NCBI GenBank assembly: GCA_033398695.1
Contig: CM065814.1
Span: 82,788,358-82,852,357, forward strand
DNA from: Orobanche coerulescens
Taxonomy: Eukaryota > Streptophyta > Magnoliopsida > Lamiales > Orobanchaceae
Length of the DNA: 64,000 bases
Reading direction: 5' to 3'
Within the stretch, counting starts at the first letter, position 1, and each line of letters starts with the position of its first letter. The position numbers were made by a program, and so were the translations under genes. Positions 11,676-23,639 of the stretch are shown piece by piece. The notes under the pieces are model-generated. The model was not told where the DNA came from and did not search any database. It saw nothing but the letters and a program-made list of their open reading frames with translations.

Positions 11676-13220
11676 ATCTCCCACTTGCACTCGATGCGAC
11701 ACACTATGGTATCTAATACCCATGTTCTCCAGATGATGCTCCAAGCTAGTCTGAGAAAGTAGCTTGGTCGGTGGATCGGCGATGTTGTCGGCCGAGTCTA
11801 CTCAGGCAAGACAATGTATCCCTTGCGAACAAATTCTCTTACGAGATGATACTTCCTCTCAATATGTTTGGTGTGTGTTGTGAAACCTTGGCTCCTTGGC
11901 ACGTGCTACGGCTTCGTTGTTGTAGCGATGCAATGAACAGTGACTCGGACATGGTATCACTTGAAGTTCTCCCAGAAACTTCTTAATCCAGAACCCTTCC
12001 TTGGAAGCCTCCGAGTCTACTTGATACTCAGCCTGACAGGTGGAATCAGCAGTCGCGCTTTTCTTGGTGCTACGCCAAGATACCGCTCCTCCATTAAGAG
12101 TAAATATATATCCAGAATTAGATATCGAGTCATCCTTCTATCCCTGTAAGTCCGAATCAGTGAATCCCACCACATCCAATTCTCCACCGCCATACATAAG
12201 AACCATGTCTCTAGTCCTTCTTAAGTAATTGAGAACGTTCTTTACGTCATCAATGTTCCCTGGGGTTTGCTGAAACCTACTCACCACGCTTACAGCATGC
12301 GCAATGTCAGGTCTTGTACACAACATAACATACATAAGGCTACCCACAGCCGAAGTATATGGTATATTACTCATTTCCTTTCGTTGTTCCTCACTTTGAG
12401 GACACATCTTCGAGGAGAGTTTTATTCCATGTCGCATAGGAAGGAACCCTCTTTTAGAATCATCCATCTTAAACTGCTTTAAGATCTAATCTATATAGAG
12501 GGCTTGGGAAAGACCTATTGTTATCGTCGCTCTATCCCGGTAGAGCCGAATACCAAGAATATAGGTTGTTTCTTCCAAGTCTTTCATGGAGAAATTACTC
12601 GAAAGCCAAGCTTTTCACAGAACTGAGCATTCCCACATCATTTCCTATTAGTAGAATGTCATCCACATATAGTCGAAAGCCAAGCTTCATTTTGCACGAA
12701 GTCAAACTCTTTGACCGCCTCGTCAAAATGAAGGTTCCAACTACGCGACGTTTGCTTCAGTCCATAAATGGAACGCTGAAGTTTGCACACTTTTTGAATA
12801 TCGACTTCACACACAAAGCCTTTAGGCTGCTCCATATAGATTTCCTCCTCGAGGAAACCATTAAGGAAAGCCGTCTTTACGTCCATTTGCCATATCTCAT
12901 AATCGTGGTAGGCAGCTATAGCAAGCATCATGCGAATAGACTTGATCATGGCTACAGGAGAGAAGGTATCATGGTAATTGTTCCCTTCCTTCTAGGTATA
13001 ACCCTTTGCCACAAGCCTGGCCTTATAGACGTCAACCTTGCCATCTCTATCAGTCTTTCTCTTGTAGATCCACTTGTTCCCAATAGGCACTAAGCCCTCG
13101 GGGCGTTCTACTAGAGTCCAGACCTGATTAACATGTATCGAGTCTATCTCAACTTCCAAAGCTTCACGCCATTTCGCGGAGTCTACATCCACCATCGCTT
13201 GGTCATAGGTCGTTGGTTCG
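11676..13220 (-). pseudogene. Copia-B reverse transcriptase and RNase H (broken)
   Basis: Minus-strand blocks in order: 12992-13234, whose first codons fall inside LARD-1 (AKWREALEVEIDSIHVNQVW, IGNKWIYKRKTDRDG); 12659-12949 (MIKSIRMMLAIAAYHDYEIW, KTAFLNGFLEEEIYMEQPKG, IYGLKQTSRSWNLHFDEAV); and 12138-12467 (YTSAVGSLMYVMLCTRPDIA, VGFTDSDLQG), which covers the end of RT and the start of RNase H. The remaining RNase H lies in 11680-12137 in broken frames. About 130 bp around the YVDD site is shortened compared with Copia-A: near 12655-12690 the sequence jumps from the motif to downstream codons. LARD-1 sits just N-terminal to the RT core. Confidence 0.87.
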
Positions 13221-13910
13221 TGTAATATCCGCAATTTTCGATTTCCGGTAATTTCTTTTTTCGGCGGAAGTCCGTTTTGACGACTTGCTCATGACCGTTT
13301 CGTCATTCCGAGAATGATTAATTCTGCAATTTTTGTCATCCGAGCTCGTTTCGGTGTCGTTTTGTTGAGTTAGTGCTTTTAGCGGTTTTTCCGCACTTGA
13401 GTTCGATTCTTGTGAATCTCGTCCGAAACTGTTGTTTCGACTTTCTCGTAAGTTCATTTAATGTTATTATTCATGTTGCAAGCTTCGGTTTGGTTATTCG
13501 ATCACGTATCGTGATTTTGGGGCGTTTTGGGCCATTTTCGTAATTTCCCAAAGTTTGGGGTAATTACTTTCCGTTGTCGAATTTCGAGCCTTCGGGTAGT
13601 CGGAATCGTGTGTTCTATTAGTGCTCGGATTCGTCTTTTCGAGTACTTCGTAACCGTATCTTCGATTCGTACTCAGGTTCGGGTTTCGGGGTCGTTCGGG
13701 CCGTCGGAGTTGGTCCCGGCCGAGTCATGGCCGGGCATGCTCGGGCCGGCCACCGCCGAGTAACGTGCGGTAGTGATCGGCGATTCGTCGTAAGGCGATT
13801 CGCACGTAAGGCCCTGGCGTGCGTCGCACGTTCGGCATTTTCCAGTGATGCGTTCGGCCATGGCGATTACGTCGTAAGCCATGGCGATTCGTCGTAACCC
13901 GGCAATCGGC

Positions 13911-13920
13911 TTATTTAAGG
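13911..13920 (+). promoter_or_regulatory. Candidate TATA box in LARD-1 5' LTR
   Basis: TTATTTAAGG directly follows the GC-rich segment and precedes a CT-rich stretch (TTTCTCACTTC...). The other LTR has CTATTTAAGG near 19546-19555 in the same setting, and TRGAG-D has TATATAAGG in its equivalent position. This is motif resemblance only. Confidence 0.4.
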
Positions 13921-14917
13921 CTGGCGCGGCGTTTTTCACCATTTCTCACTTCTATTCTTCTCTTCCGAGGCTTATGTTGTGCTAATCATGTAGAGATGTT
14001 GTTGGACAATAAATCCATGAAGTTTGGAGGTTCATATCATCAATCATCCGTCTATAACATCCTACGATCTAAGACCGTCGATTTCCTAGAAATCTAGTTT
14101 TGGGGAATTTGGGTATTTTGGTTGTTTTCGTCCGATTAATCCGATTTAACTTAGGATTATGATAGATTGATGATTATTTAGATGTATTATATCATTTCTC
14201 TTGTTATTCCATGGTTGGATCGTATCGATTCGTTATTTGGGTCGAGTTCTTGACCGACGCCTTGAAGGTGTCCGGTAAAATGTCATAGAGGGGTTTTCGG
14301 GCGTTCTTCGATTATTCTTCCTCGTATGATCGATGATTTATTGATTATATGTTGTTAGGGTCGAATTCTTGTGAAGAACTCGAGTCGGAACCCTCCCGTT
14401 CGTTGTCTTCTTCGGGGTCCGAGCTTCTCGGTTGAATCGTGTTCTTCGGAGTGTTCGGTAGCGGTCATTAAGTCGAGCTTTCCCGTTGCTCCGCGTGCGT
14501 TGGACTTGAGGCGAGTATCTCGTCTATATTCTTTATACTTTGAGAATGTGATGTGTCGTGAATTTAACGTGGACTCGTTAGTGACGGTATATTTAACCGT
14601 AACTTACTTTAAATGAAGATGTGATTTTATGAAGGTAATTACCAACGTAAACTTTAGTTTCAAGAATAATGATAACTACCTCTTCATGTTATTTTGTGAT
14701 TAAAATAAATACTAGAAATGAGTAGTTAACTGAAGAATTGTGGAATCACGTAATACTTGTATTATTTGCTCGTTGGCCTTTTTCCTGAATGATGGTTTGT
14801 TGTGGATGTTGTGCCTTTGTGGAAGTTATGTTACATTAACTTATATGTTACGTGTTTCCGGTTGTAGTGAATATTGTGCCTTTGTTGTTGTGTATCTTAG
14901 CGAATTGAGATGTTGTC

Positions 14918-15245
14918 GGGTAGGGTCCGTCGAGGCCTCCGGAGGCGCGTGCTTGCGAGTACGGCCGGACGTATGTTGTGACCATAAGGTTATCAATTCG
15001 GGTAGGTGCAGGGAGGCTCAGAATCGACACTTGCGAGTGCGATGTCATGATAACTTATGGGCGTATTTGAATGATGTTATCCGGGTAGGGTCCGTCGAGG
15101 CCTCCGGAGGCGCGTGCTTGCGAGTACGGCCGGATGTTACGATTTGACCATAAGGTTATCTAATCGGGTAGGTCGAGAGGGCTCAGAATCGTCACTTGCG
15201 AGTGTGATGTCAAGATAACTTATGGGTGTGTTCGAGTTTATTCTT
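14918..15245 (+). repeat. Two tandem 165-bp modules in LARD-1 5' LTR
   Basis: The motif TAGGGTCCGTCGAGGCCTCC starts at 14921 and again at 15086, giving a 165-bp period. Each unit contains CATAAGGTTATC and ends GATAACTTATGG. These two are near-complementary, so each unit can fold into a long-loop hairpin. The 3' LTR keeps both units (20546 and 20709). Confidence 0.88.
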
Positions 15246-16031
15246 GATGGCTAATCCGGGTAGGACCCTTCGGGGCCACGGAGACGTTTATTTATTGATT
15301 TGATATCTCGAATTGTTTATGTTTTGAATCTTGAATCCATTGTATTGGTGAATATGGTTTTGGTCTTGAGTTTTGAGTTGAGAATAAAATCATTTGTATG
15401 ATATTCAAAGAAAAACTATTGAAAAGGAAAAACATTCATAAATCAGCATTTTACACTGAGACCCCCGAAGTCTCTAAATAATCTCTTACAATGATTTCTG
15501 GAGTAATCCCCATGGTTTGTTTTAAAGGAATAAATTTTCAAAAGACTTTAGACTCGGGGATCGTGTTACTACCTTGTCGAAATGTTATTTTCATAACGGT
15601 TGTATTCTTGATGTATAATTGTATAGCTTGGTTACTTGCTAGCGATTCCATCGCTAACCCCTCGTTGGGGATTTTGTTATTTATTCCAGTGTTCTGATCG
15701 AGAGTGAGCAACCACAGGATTGGCTCGGAGGATGATGCAATGCAGCGATACTAGTCACAGTTGTAGTCTGTCGTCTGTCAGTGATATGTCAGTTTGAGTT
15801 CTTGTCATCCTTGAGGGGATGGACATTTTATGTACTATGTGATCGAGTTGTAATTTAGTTTCATCAGATGTACGGTTATGCTATGTTTTGAGAGACCTAA
15901 TCGGTCTACGGTATTATGTTTTGGTCAAGTTGACCGCATGTGGGTTTTGATTTGTAGTCTCCCGCCTGGTAGCTCCTTGTGGAAAGGGGTCTACGGCGTG
16001 TAATATCCCTGAGTGGATTGGGGGTGTTACA

Positions 16032-18863
16032 TAAATGGTATCGGAGCTTAGGTTTGCGAAAACCTAGGCAGTTGGGTCTAGTTGGGTCTTGTCGAGTCGT
16101 GTCTTGTCGGAGTCGTGTCTTGTCGTGTCACCCGGGTGAGCAGTTGTGAACAAGCGAGATCATTGCGATCCGTTGTGATCAATTGTGGTTCGTTGTGATT
16201 AGTATCGTGTTGCAGCCATTATCTCCGTGCGACCTGTGGATGTAAGTCTCCCTTCTTTATGTTGAGCCTCGTGTGACACGAGCTATTTTTATGATTATGA
16301 GTTAATTGACGGGATCCTCTTATGAATTTTGATTTCTTGATACGTGACTATTTCACTCTCATATTTCGTTCATATGATGAGTATTGTTGCTGGACTGTGC
16401 ATGTCGAACTGTATTTCTTTTACCCGCTGCGTGAGTTCTTTTGTAATGACTTTCGGTATTTTACCGACTGAGTTTTATTTCGAAAACCGGTTCCCTTAAC
16501 CGATTTTTTTGGCATTACGGCCTTGATCGTTTTGGCAAAATTCTTATGACGGTATTTATTATTTTCTAAATGGCTTCTGTGAGTTTTTGAAATACTACCG
16601 TCATCGGCCTTTTTGGCGTTTTTGTAAATGGTTTTTAGCCTGGTGGGTTCCGGCGCGGGACCCACGGCGCTATATTGTTCCTTGTAATTACCTGAAATTT
16701 TTGGGCATTCTAGCCCATTGAATTATTTTTGAAAACCTTGAGTATCTTAGAAAATTAAAATTCGAGACGTACTTTGAAAACGAATTATTTTCTTGCGGTG
16801 TTTTCAAGGTGTTTTCTAATGCCGCAATACATTTCAAAAAATTTCCGGTTGAGGACCAAAAATATTTTGAGATATTTTCAAATGCAGTTGCTTAGACCCA
16901 AGGGTCGAATATTTTTGAAAGTTTTTCACTAAGAGAAGGTGTCCTCGTTTTTTTTTCAAATGCGAAATAGTTTTCCAAAGTCTCGATAACGATGTTTCAC
17001 GTTTGTACTTTTTTTGAAAGGTGATACTCAAGATAAACCGGTGTTTTTCTAAATTATTTTCAAAAGGTGGTTTTCATTTTTTTTTTAAAACCTATCAATT
17101 CCCGTTTGCGTTTGGGAATGTATGTATGATGTTTGCTTTGTCGTTATGATGGTTGCTCCTGAGTATGATCGAATTGGTGGCATGAACGTCGAGGCGTTGC
17201 CCCGCATTTGTTGTACTAGCCCTCTGTGAGAGGTGTGAACTGGTATTTACTAATTGTCGCCTCGTGGTGATTTGCGTGTTGTCGCACGAGTGTGAGCTGT
17301 TAAAGCTTGGGTTTGTACGTTTGTGTACATATGTGATTGTTTCATAATGTTTGTAATTATGTGCTGGTTATTGTTCGGGCCGTTGAGGTCGCCGAACGAT
17401 ACCGTCGTTGCTGTAGTGTTTGTGTGTATTATTTTACGATGATAATCGTTGTATATGATATGTATTATGATTCCTTGTTGTGCTGAGTTGGCATCTTCGC
17501 TATGTTGTTTTGCGACGTTATGCCCCATTGTATCTAGCGTTTGTATTTTCGGTATGCCGAGCCGAGGCGTTTCAACCGTGATGTGCCGGGCATGCACGTG
17601 TAAATTTGTCCTTCTCGTGGTAACACATTTCAAGTGTGGACTCGAGGACACCGAATTGATTTTGCGGGTGGCTACCGAGACTTTCGGAGTTCGCGCTTCA
17701 GCACAATCATCGGAATCGGCTTTGAGAGGCCTTTGAAAGATGTTTCTGTCAGTTGCTTGTTGTGTTGTCACCTTGATTTCGTGTTGTGAGTTTCGGGAAC
17801 GACACTTCTTTTAGAAGGGGTCGAATATAATACCCGTATTATTTTTGGACTCCTGCATTTCCTCTTTCTCAGGTCTATCGACTCGCTCGTGTTCGTTGAC
17901 ACTTTCTGAACTTGTTCTGTATTTCGGTTTCATCGTTCGAACGAATTGTGATCTTGTTGTGGGTCGATCTGGTTATCGCTGTGACTTTTTCGAGTTCGGT
18001 TCGATTCTTGTGAACCTTGTTCGAAAGTGACATTATCTGGTTTTACTAGTCCTTTTATTCGAAGTGGATCAGATTTTGAACTTCTATATTTTCGACTCTA
18101 TCGACTCGTTATGTTCGTTAACATTTTCTGAGCTTGCCCTATCCCTTTCTTTTATTGATCGAACGAGTGTGGTGTTTTGAAATTACTCGTTTGTCGTTGT
18201 GACTTTTCAATTGCTATTCCCTTTCCTATGGATCTTATGTGATGCACATCTTGTTACTTTTACCGGATCATATGTTGTCTCGAGCCGAGACGTGAACCTG
18301 GGAGTTGTTATTTGAATTTTATTGTTCATCGTGATTCGAACATGGTTGTTCGATTTTTGTTGTTGTCTCGACCGTTGTGGTTCGATCGTTTGATTGTTCG
18401 GTTTTTATTGATCTCGTTTCGTGATTGTTGAGCATTCAGACTCCTTCCTAATTTCCTTATATTCGGAAAATTTGTCTCGTTTTCGATCTTCCAACCCTTG
18501 GGCGGTGGAATTCCGTATTTCTTCAGCGATTGGCTCGCGTTTTGATTGATGTACCGTTGGGGTGGTCCATCATATTGATTTTCGTTCGTTGTGTTTTGTG
18601 ATTGTTCGGATAATTCACTTGATTGTATTATCCATTTGATGACGCTTGTCACTTGTTGGTTTTATTATGTCCCTAACGGCGACGTTGTGTTGGTCGTCGT
18701 GGAGCGTGTTTTCACACTGTGTATTCCGTTGCGTTGTTGTAACGTTTCGCCGCTGGGCGTTAGTTACGCGTTTCTTGCGTATCTCGTCGAGTTTTCCTGG
18801 CGGGATATTGCTTCTCCCTACTTGTTTTAAGTTTGGACGAAACTTCTTTTAAGGAGGGTAGAA
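16032..18863 (+). other. LARD-1 internal region, non-coding
   Basis: The primer-binding site TGGTATCGGAGC lies at 16036-16047, just inside the 5' LTR. A leader block at about 16540-16680 is shared with TRGAG-D and LARD-E. The last 270 bp (18590-18863) are nearly the same as 41120-41399 of TRGAG-D and end in the polypurine tract. The open frames here (for example 17250-17771 minus) are low-complexity or antisense and match no retrotransposon domain. The place where TRGAG-D carries gag is replaced by unrelated T/G-rich sequence. Confidence 0.85.
16643..16665 (+). ncRNA. Candidate leader RNA hairpin in LARD-1
   Basis: GTGGGTTCC, loop GGCGC, GGGACCCAC: a 9-bp stem with one G-U pair and a 5-nt GC loop, lying between primer-binding site and interior. 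The same loop and part of the stem occur at 39693-39707 in TRGAG-D and at 50181-50197 in LARD-E. A packaging or dimerisation signal is one plausible role (inference). Confidence 0.45.
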
Positions 18864-21655
18864 TGTAATATCCGCAATTTTATTTCCGGTAATTTCTTTT
18901 TTCGGCGAAGTCCGTTTTGACGACTTGCTCATGACCGCTTCGTCATTCCGAGAATGATTAATTCTGCAATTTTTGTCATCCGAGCTCGTTTGGTGTCGTT
19001 TTGTTGAGTTCCGTGCTTTTTAGCGGTTTTCCGCACTTGAGTTCGATTCTTGTGAATCTCGTCCAAAATGTTGTTTCGACTTTCTCGTAAGTTCATTTAA
19101 TGTTATTATTCATGTTGCAAGCTTCGGTTTGGTTATTCGATCACGTATCGTGATTTTGGGGCATTTTGGGCCATTTTCGTAATTTCCCAAAGTTTGGGGT
19201 AATTACTTTCCGTTGTCGAATTTCGAGCCTTCGTAGTCGGAATCGTGTGTTCTATTAGTGCTCGGATTCGTCTTTTGAGTACTTCGTAACCGTATCTTCG
19301 ATTCGTACTCGAGTTCGGGTTTCGGGGTCGTTCGGGCCGTCGGAGTTGGTCGGCCGAGTCATGGCCGGGCATGCTCGGGCGAGCGACCGGCCGAGTAACG
19401 TCGGTAGTGATCGGCGATTCGTCGTAAGGCGATTCGTCGTAAGGCCACGGCGTGCGTCACGTAACGTTCGGCATTTTCGAGCGATGCGTTCGGCCATGGC
19501 GATTCGTCGTAAGCCGTGGCGATTCGTCGTAACCCGGTGATCGGCTATTTAAGGCAGCGTTTTCTTGACCATTTCTCACTTCTATTCTTCTCTTAGAGGC
19601 TTATGTTGTGCTAATCATGTAGAGATGTTGTTGGACAATAAATCCATGAAGTTTGGAGGTTCATATCATCAATCATCCGTCTATAACATCCTACGATCTA
19701 CGATCGAGTCGATTTCCTAGAAATCTAGTTTTGGGAATTTGGGTATTTTGGTTGTTTTCGTCCGATTAATCCGATTTAACTTAGGATTATGATAGATTGA
19801 TGATTATTTAGATGTATTATATCATTTCTCTTGTTATTCCATGGTTGGATCGTATCGATTCGTTATTTGGGTCGAGTTCTTGACCGACGCCTTGAAGGTG
19901 TCCTAAAATGTCATAGAGGGGTTTTCGGGCGTTCTTCGATTATTCTTCCTCGTATGATCGATGATTTATTGATTATATGTTGTTAGGGTCGAATTCTTGT
20001 GAAGAACTCGAGTCGGAACCCTCCCGCTCGTTGTCTTCTTCGGGTCCGAGCTTCTCGGTTGAATCGTGTTCTTGAGTGTTCGGTAGCGGTCATTAAGTCG
20101 AGCTTTCCCGTTGCTCCGCGTGCGTTGGACTTGAGGCGAGTATCTCGTCTATATTCTTTATACTTTGAGAATGTGATGTGTCGTGAATTTAACGTGGACT
20201 CGTTAGTGACGGTATATTTAACCGTAACTTACTTTAAATGAAGATGTGATTTTATGAAGGTAATTACCAACGTAAACTTTAGTTTCAAGAATAATGATAA
20301 CTACCTCTTCATGTTATTTTGTGATTAAAATAAATACTAGAAATGAGTAGTTAATCAAGAATTGTGGAATCACGTAATACTTGTATTATTTGCTCGTTGG
20401 CCTTTTTCTGAATGATGGTTTGTTGTGGATGTTGTGCCTTTGTGGAAGTTATGTTACATTAACTTATATGTTACGTGTTTCGGTTGTAGTGAATATTGTG
20501 CCTTTGTTGTTGTTGTGTATCTTAGCGAATTGAGATGTTGTCCGGTAGGGTCCGTCGAGGCCTCGGAGGCGCGTGCTTGCGAGTACGGCCGGACGTATGT
20601 TGTGACCATAAGGTTATCAATTCGGGTAGGTCGGGAGGGCTCAGAATCGACACTTGCGAGTGCGATGTCATGATAACTTATGGGCGTATTTGAATGATGT
20701 TATCCGGGTAGGGTCCGTCGAGGCCTCGGAGGCGCGTGCTTGCGAGTACGGCCGGATGTTACGATTTGACCATAAGGTTATCTAATCGGGTAGGTCCGGA
20801 GAGGGCTCGAGAATCGTCACTTGCGAGTGCGATGTCAAGATAACTTATGGGTGTGTTCGAGTTTATTCTTGATGGCTAATCCGGTGGGACCCTTCGGGGC
20901 CACGAGACGTTTTGATCGTTGATTTGATATCTCGAATTGTTTATGTTTTGAATCTTGAATCCCGATTGTATTGGTGAATATGGTTTTGGTCTTGAGTTTT
21001 GAGTTGAGAATAAAATCATTTGTATGATTTTGAAAGAAAACCTTTTGAAAAGGAAAAACATTCATATTTCAGATTTTACACCGAGACCCCGAAGTCTCTA
21101 AATAATCTCTTACAATGATTTAGGAGTAATCCCCATGGTTTGTTTTAAAGGAATAAATTTTCAAAAGACTTTAGACTCGGGGATCGTGTTACTACCTTGT
21201 CGAAATGTTATTTTCATAACGGTTGTATTCTTGATGTATAATTGTATAGCTTGGTTACTTGCTAGCGATTCCATCGCTAACCCCTCGCTGGGGATTTTGT
21301 TATTTATTCCGGTGTTCGATCGAGAGTGAGCAACCACGGGATTGGCTCGGAGGATGATGCAATGCGGCGATACTAGTCACGGTTGTAGTCCGTCAAATGC
21401 ATCGGTGATATGTCAGTTTGAGTTCTTGTCATCCTTGAGGGGATGGACATTTTATGTACTATGTGATCGAGTTGTAATTTAGTTTCATCAGATGTACGGT
21501 TATGCTATGTTTTGAGAGACCTAATCGGTCTACGGTATTATGTTTTGGTCAAGTTGACCGCATGTGGGTTTTGATTTGTAGTCTCCCGCCTGGTAGCTCC
21601 TTGTGGAAAGGGGTCTACGGCGTGTAATATCCCTGAGTGGATTGGGGGTGTTACA
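18864..21655 (+). repeat. LARD-1 3' LTR
   Basis: 2,792 bp, starting TGTAATATCC right after the polypurine tract and ending GGTGTTACA, followed by target duplication GTTCG. It is nearly the same as the 5' LTR, but many of the differences fall at or next to CCGG, CAG and CTG sites. Confidence 0.93.
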
Positions 21656-21860
21656 GTTCGGTCTCTTGGCTGTCACTTGGAACCTCATGGAGACCTAGCT
21701 CCTCCAAGTGCACAAGCCCATACCTCTCAGGTAAATGAGATACCCTACTAGACCTACGAGGTGGTTGTACTTGTGTTTCAGAAGGTTCTGTTCCAGTTTC
21801 TTGCACAGGTATCTCCCGAGGAGTTTCATTGTATTCTTCTAAAGAAATACTTCTACCTAA

Positions 21861-23639
21861 TCAGCCTTCCTGAATGAACTCATCTTCCAGGAAGTGTGCT
21901 TGTAAAGCAACAACGATCTTTCGATCTTCGGGCATATAGAATAGATACCCCATCGTTCCATATGGGAATCCAATGAAACGTCCCTTCGCGGACCTAGCTT
22001 CCAACTTCTCCACCTTAGTCTTCTTGACATAGGCGAGACATTCCCAAATCCTAATATGATTAAGACTTGGTTTCCTGCCCTCCCACATCTCATGTGGAGT
22101 TTTAGGAACGGATTTCGAAGGACATCTGTTTAAGATGTAAGCAGCAGTCAGGAGTGCATACCCCCATAGGTAAATCGGTAAGTCAGTATAGCCCAGCATG
22201 GAACGGACCATGTTCAACAAGGTCCGGTTCCTTCTTTCTAACACACCATTTAACTGAGGAGTACCTGGAGGTGTTAGTTGTGAAACTATTCCATGTTCCT
22301 TAAGGAACTCATCAAACTCCGTACTCATATACTCGCCACCTCGGTCCGACCGAAGTGCTTTGATATGATTACCAGTTTGTTTTTCGACTAGGGCCTTGAG
22401 TTCCTGGAATTTCTCAAAGGCCTCGGATTTATGTTTCATTAAGTATACATAACCATACCTAGTATGATCGTCTGTAAACGTAATGAAATATTGATATCCA
22501 TCACGTGCTGCTTCCAAAACACCACATACATTGGTATATATTAATCCTAGTTTATTAGCGGCTCTTTCAAAAGTCCCTGTGAAGGGGGACTTAGTCATTT
22601 TGCCTTTAAGGCAAGAGTCACAAGTAGGAAAGGGATCTGATCCCAATGGACCTATAAGTCCATCTTTTTTCATTTTGTAAACCTTGGTCTGACCAACATG
22701 ACCAAGTCTAAGATGCCATTCCAAAACTTGATTGGTTTCATCCCTACCACGTTTTCTAGTCATAGTATTCACAACTACTTTGTTGCTCAGGTTGAGATGA
22801 TACAATCCATTTAACAATGTAGCAGTACCCACTAGTTTATTTCTGAAATAAATTTTGCAGGAACCATCACCAATGAAAAATGAAAAGCCTTTTAGGTCCA
22901 TGACTGGAATGGATACAATGTTTTTATGCCCCTTGGGCAAAACAAGTACATCTTCTAAAGTCAAAACAAAGTCGGATTCCAAACCCAAAAGAAGTGATCC
23001 TATCTCAGTCGCCTCGACACTATGCCTGCTTCCGACTGTGATCATAACTTCTCCAGCTCCAAGCTTCCTAATTTGTTCCAGATCCTGATTCACGGTACAA
23101 ATATGAGAACTAGCACCAGAATCCAGTATCCAGGAAGTAGAAAATACAGTAGCAGAACAATTTGTTTCCAAAACTAAAAGTTCTGTACCTGAAGTGCCAT
23201 GAAGAATAGGACACTCTCTAGCCCAGTGGCCCAGCTCACCGCACTTGAGACAAACGTCTTTCTTCTTGCTCTTCGGAACCGTTGGGTCCTTGCCCTTGCC
23301 CTTGATGTCTTTGACATGTGGTCCAGTCTGCTTCTTGGTATTTTTCTTCTTGTTCTTAGACCTCCGAGGTCCAGAAGAAATCACAAGAGCAGACTCCTTC
23401 ATCCCTGGAGTCTTCATCTGAGACTGAACGGTCACAAGTTTGTTCATTAGCCCAGCTAAGCTACATGCAATCTCATTGCAGTTAAAGTTCATAACAAACT
23501 GTGAGAAGGAATCAGGAAGAGACTGTAGGATAAGGTCGGTTTGAAGAGAATCATCCATTTTAAAATCAAGAGCCTCCAATCTCTCGATCATGGATATCAT
23601 TTTGAGGACGTGTACCCCAACCTTCTCACCTTCCTTCAT
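21861..23639 (-). pseudogene. Copia-B gag C-terminus, zinc knuckle, protease and integrase (592-codon open segment)
   Basis: An uninterrupted polyprotein segment. Residues 1-80 are gag C-terminus (ERLEALDFKMDDSLQTDLIL). The zinc knuckle CLKCGELGHWAREC is at 130-143. The protease motif WILDSGASSH spans 170-179. The integrase HHCC uses His309, His314, Cys340 and Cys343. The integrase core has Asp432 and Glu468 (35 residues between) plus [13 protein letters not shown], and the C-terminal GRFIGFPYG lies near the end. The first catalytic residue is Asn370 (YTNVCG) in place of Asp, so the strand-transfer site is probably dead even where the frame is open. It continued as a polyprotein from gag (23640-24030) to RT, now beyond LARD-1. 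I call it a pseudogene because gag has stops and RT is broken. Confidence 0.9.

Larger units (their letters stand above)
13221..16031 (+). repeat. LARD-1 5' LTR
   Basis: 2,811 bp, TGTAATATCC...GGTGTTACA, paired with 18864-21655. It contains a GC-rich segment (about 13690-13900), a TATTTAAGG candidate TATA box near 13911-13920, and two tandem copies of a 165-bp module from about 14918. The first 500 bp resemble the start of the TRGAG-D LTR, which puts both in one family. Confidence 0.93.
13221..21655 (+). mobile_element. LARD-1: non-coding Ty3/gypsy-type element with giant LTRs
   Basis: An 8,435-bp insertion inside Copia-B, flanked by the perfect 5-bp duplication GTTCG (13216-13220 and 21656-21660). 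The LTRs are 2,811 and 2,792 bp, starting TGTAATATCC and ending GGGTGTTACA. The 2.83-kb interior has a primer-binding site and a polypurine tract. I find no gag, protease, RT, RNase H or integrase in any frame. The interior end (GGACGAAACTTCTTTTAAGG then AGGGTAG) resembles the polypurine region of plant Tekay/Del-type gypsy elements. It is therefore a large retrotransposon derivative that must have been mobilised in trans. Confidence 0.92.

Noticed and set aside
17250..17771. 173-codon minus-strand frame in the LARD-1 interior
   Set aside because: Thr/His/Asn-rich low-complexity translation of a G/T-rich strand, antisense to the element, no domain, and absent from TRGAG-D and LARD-E.
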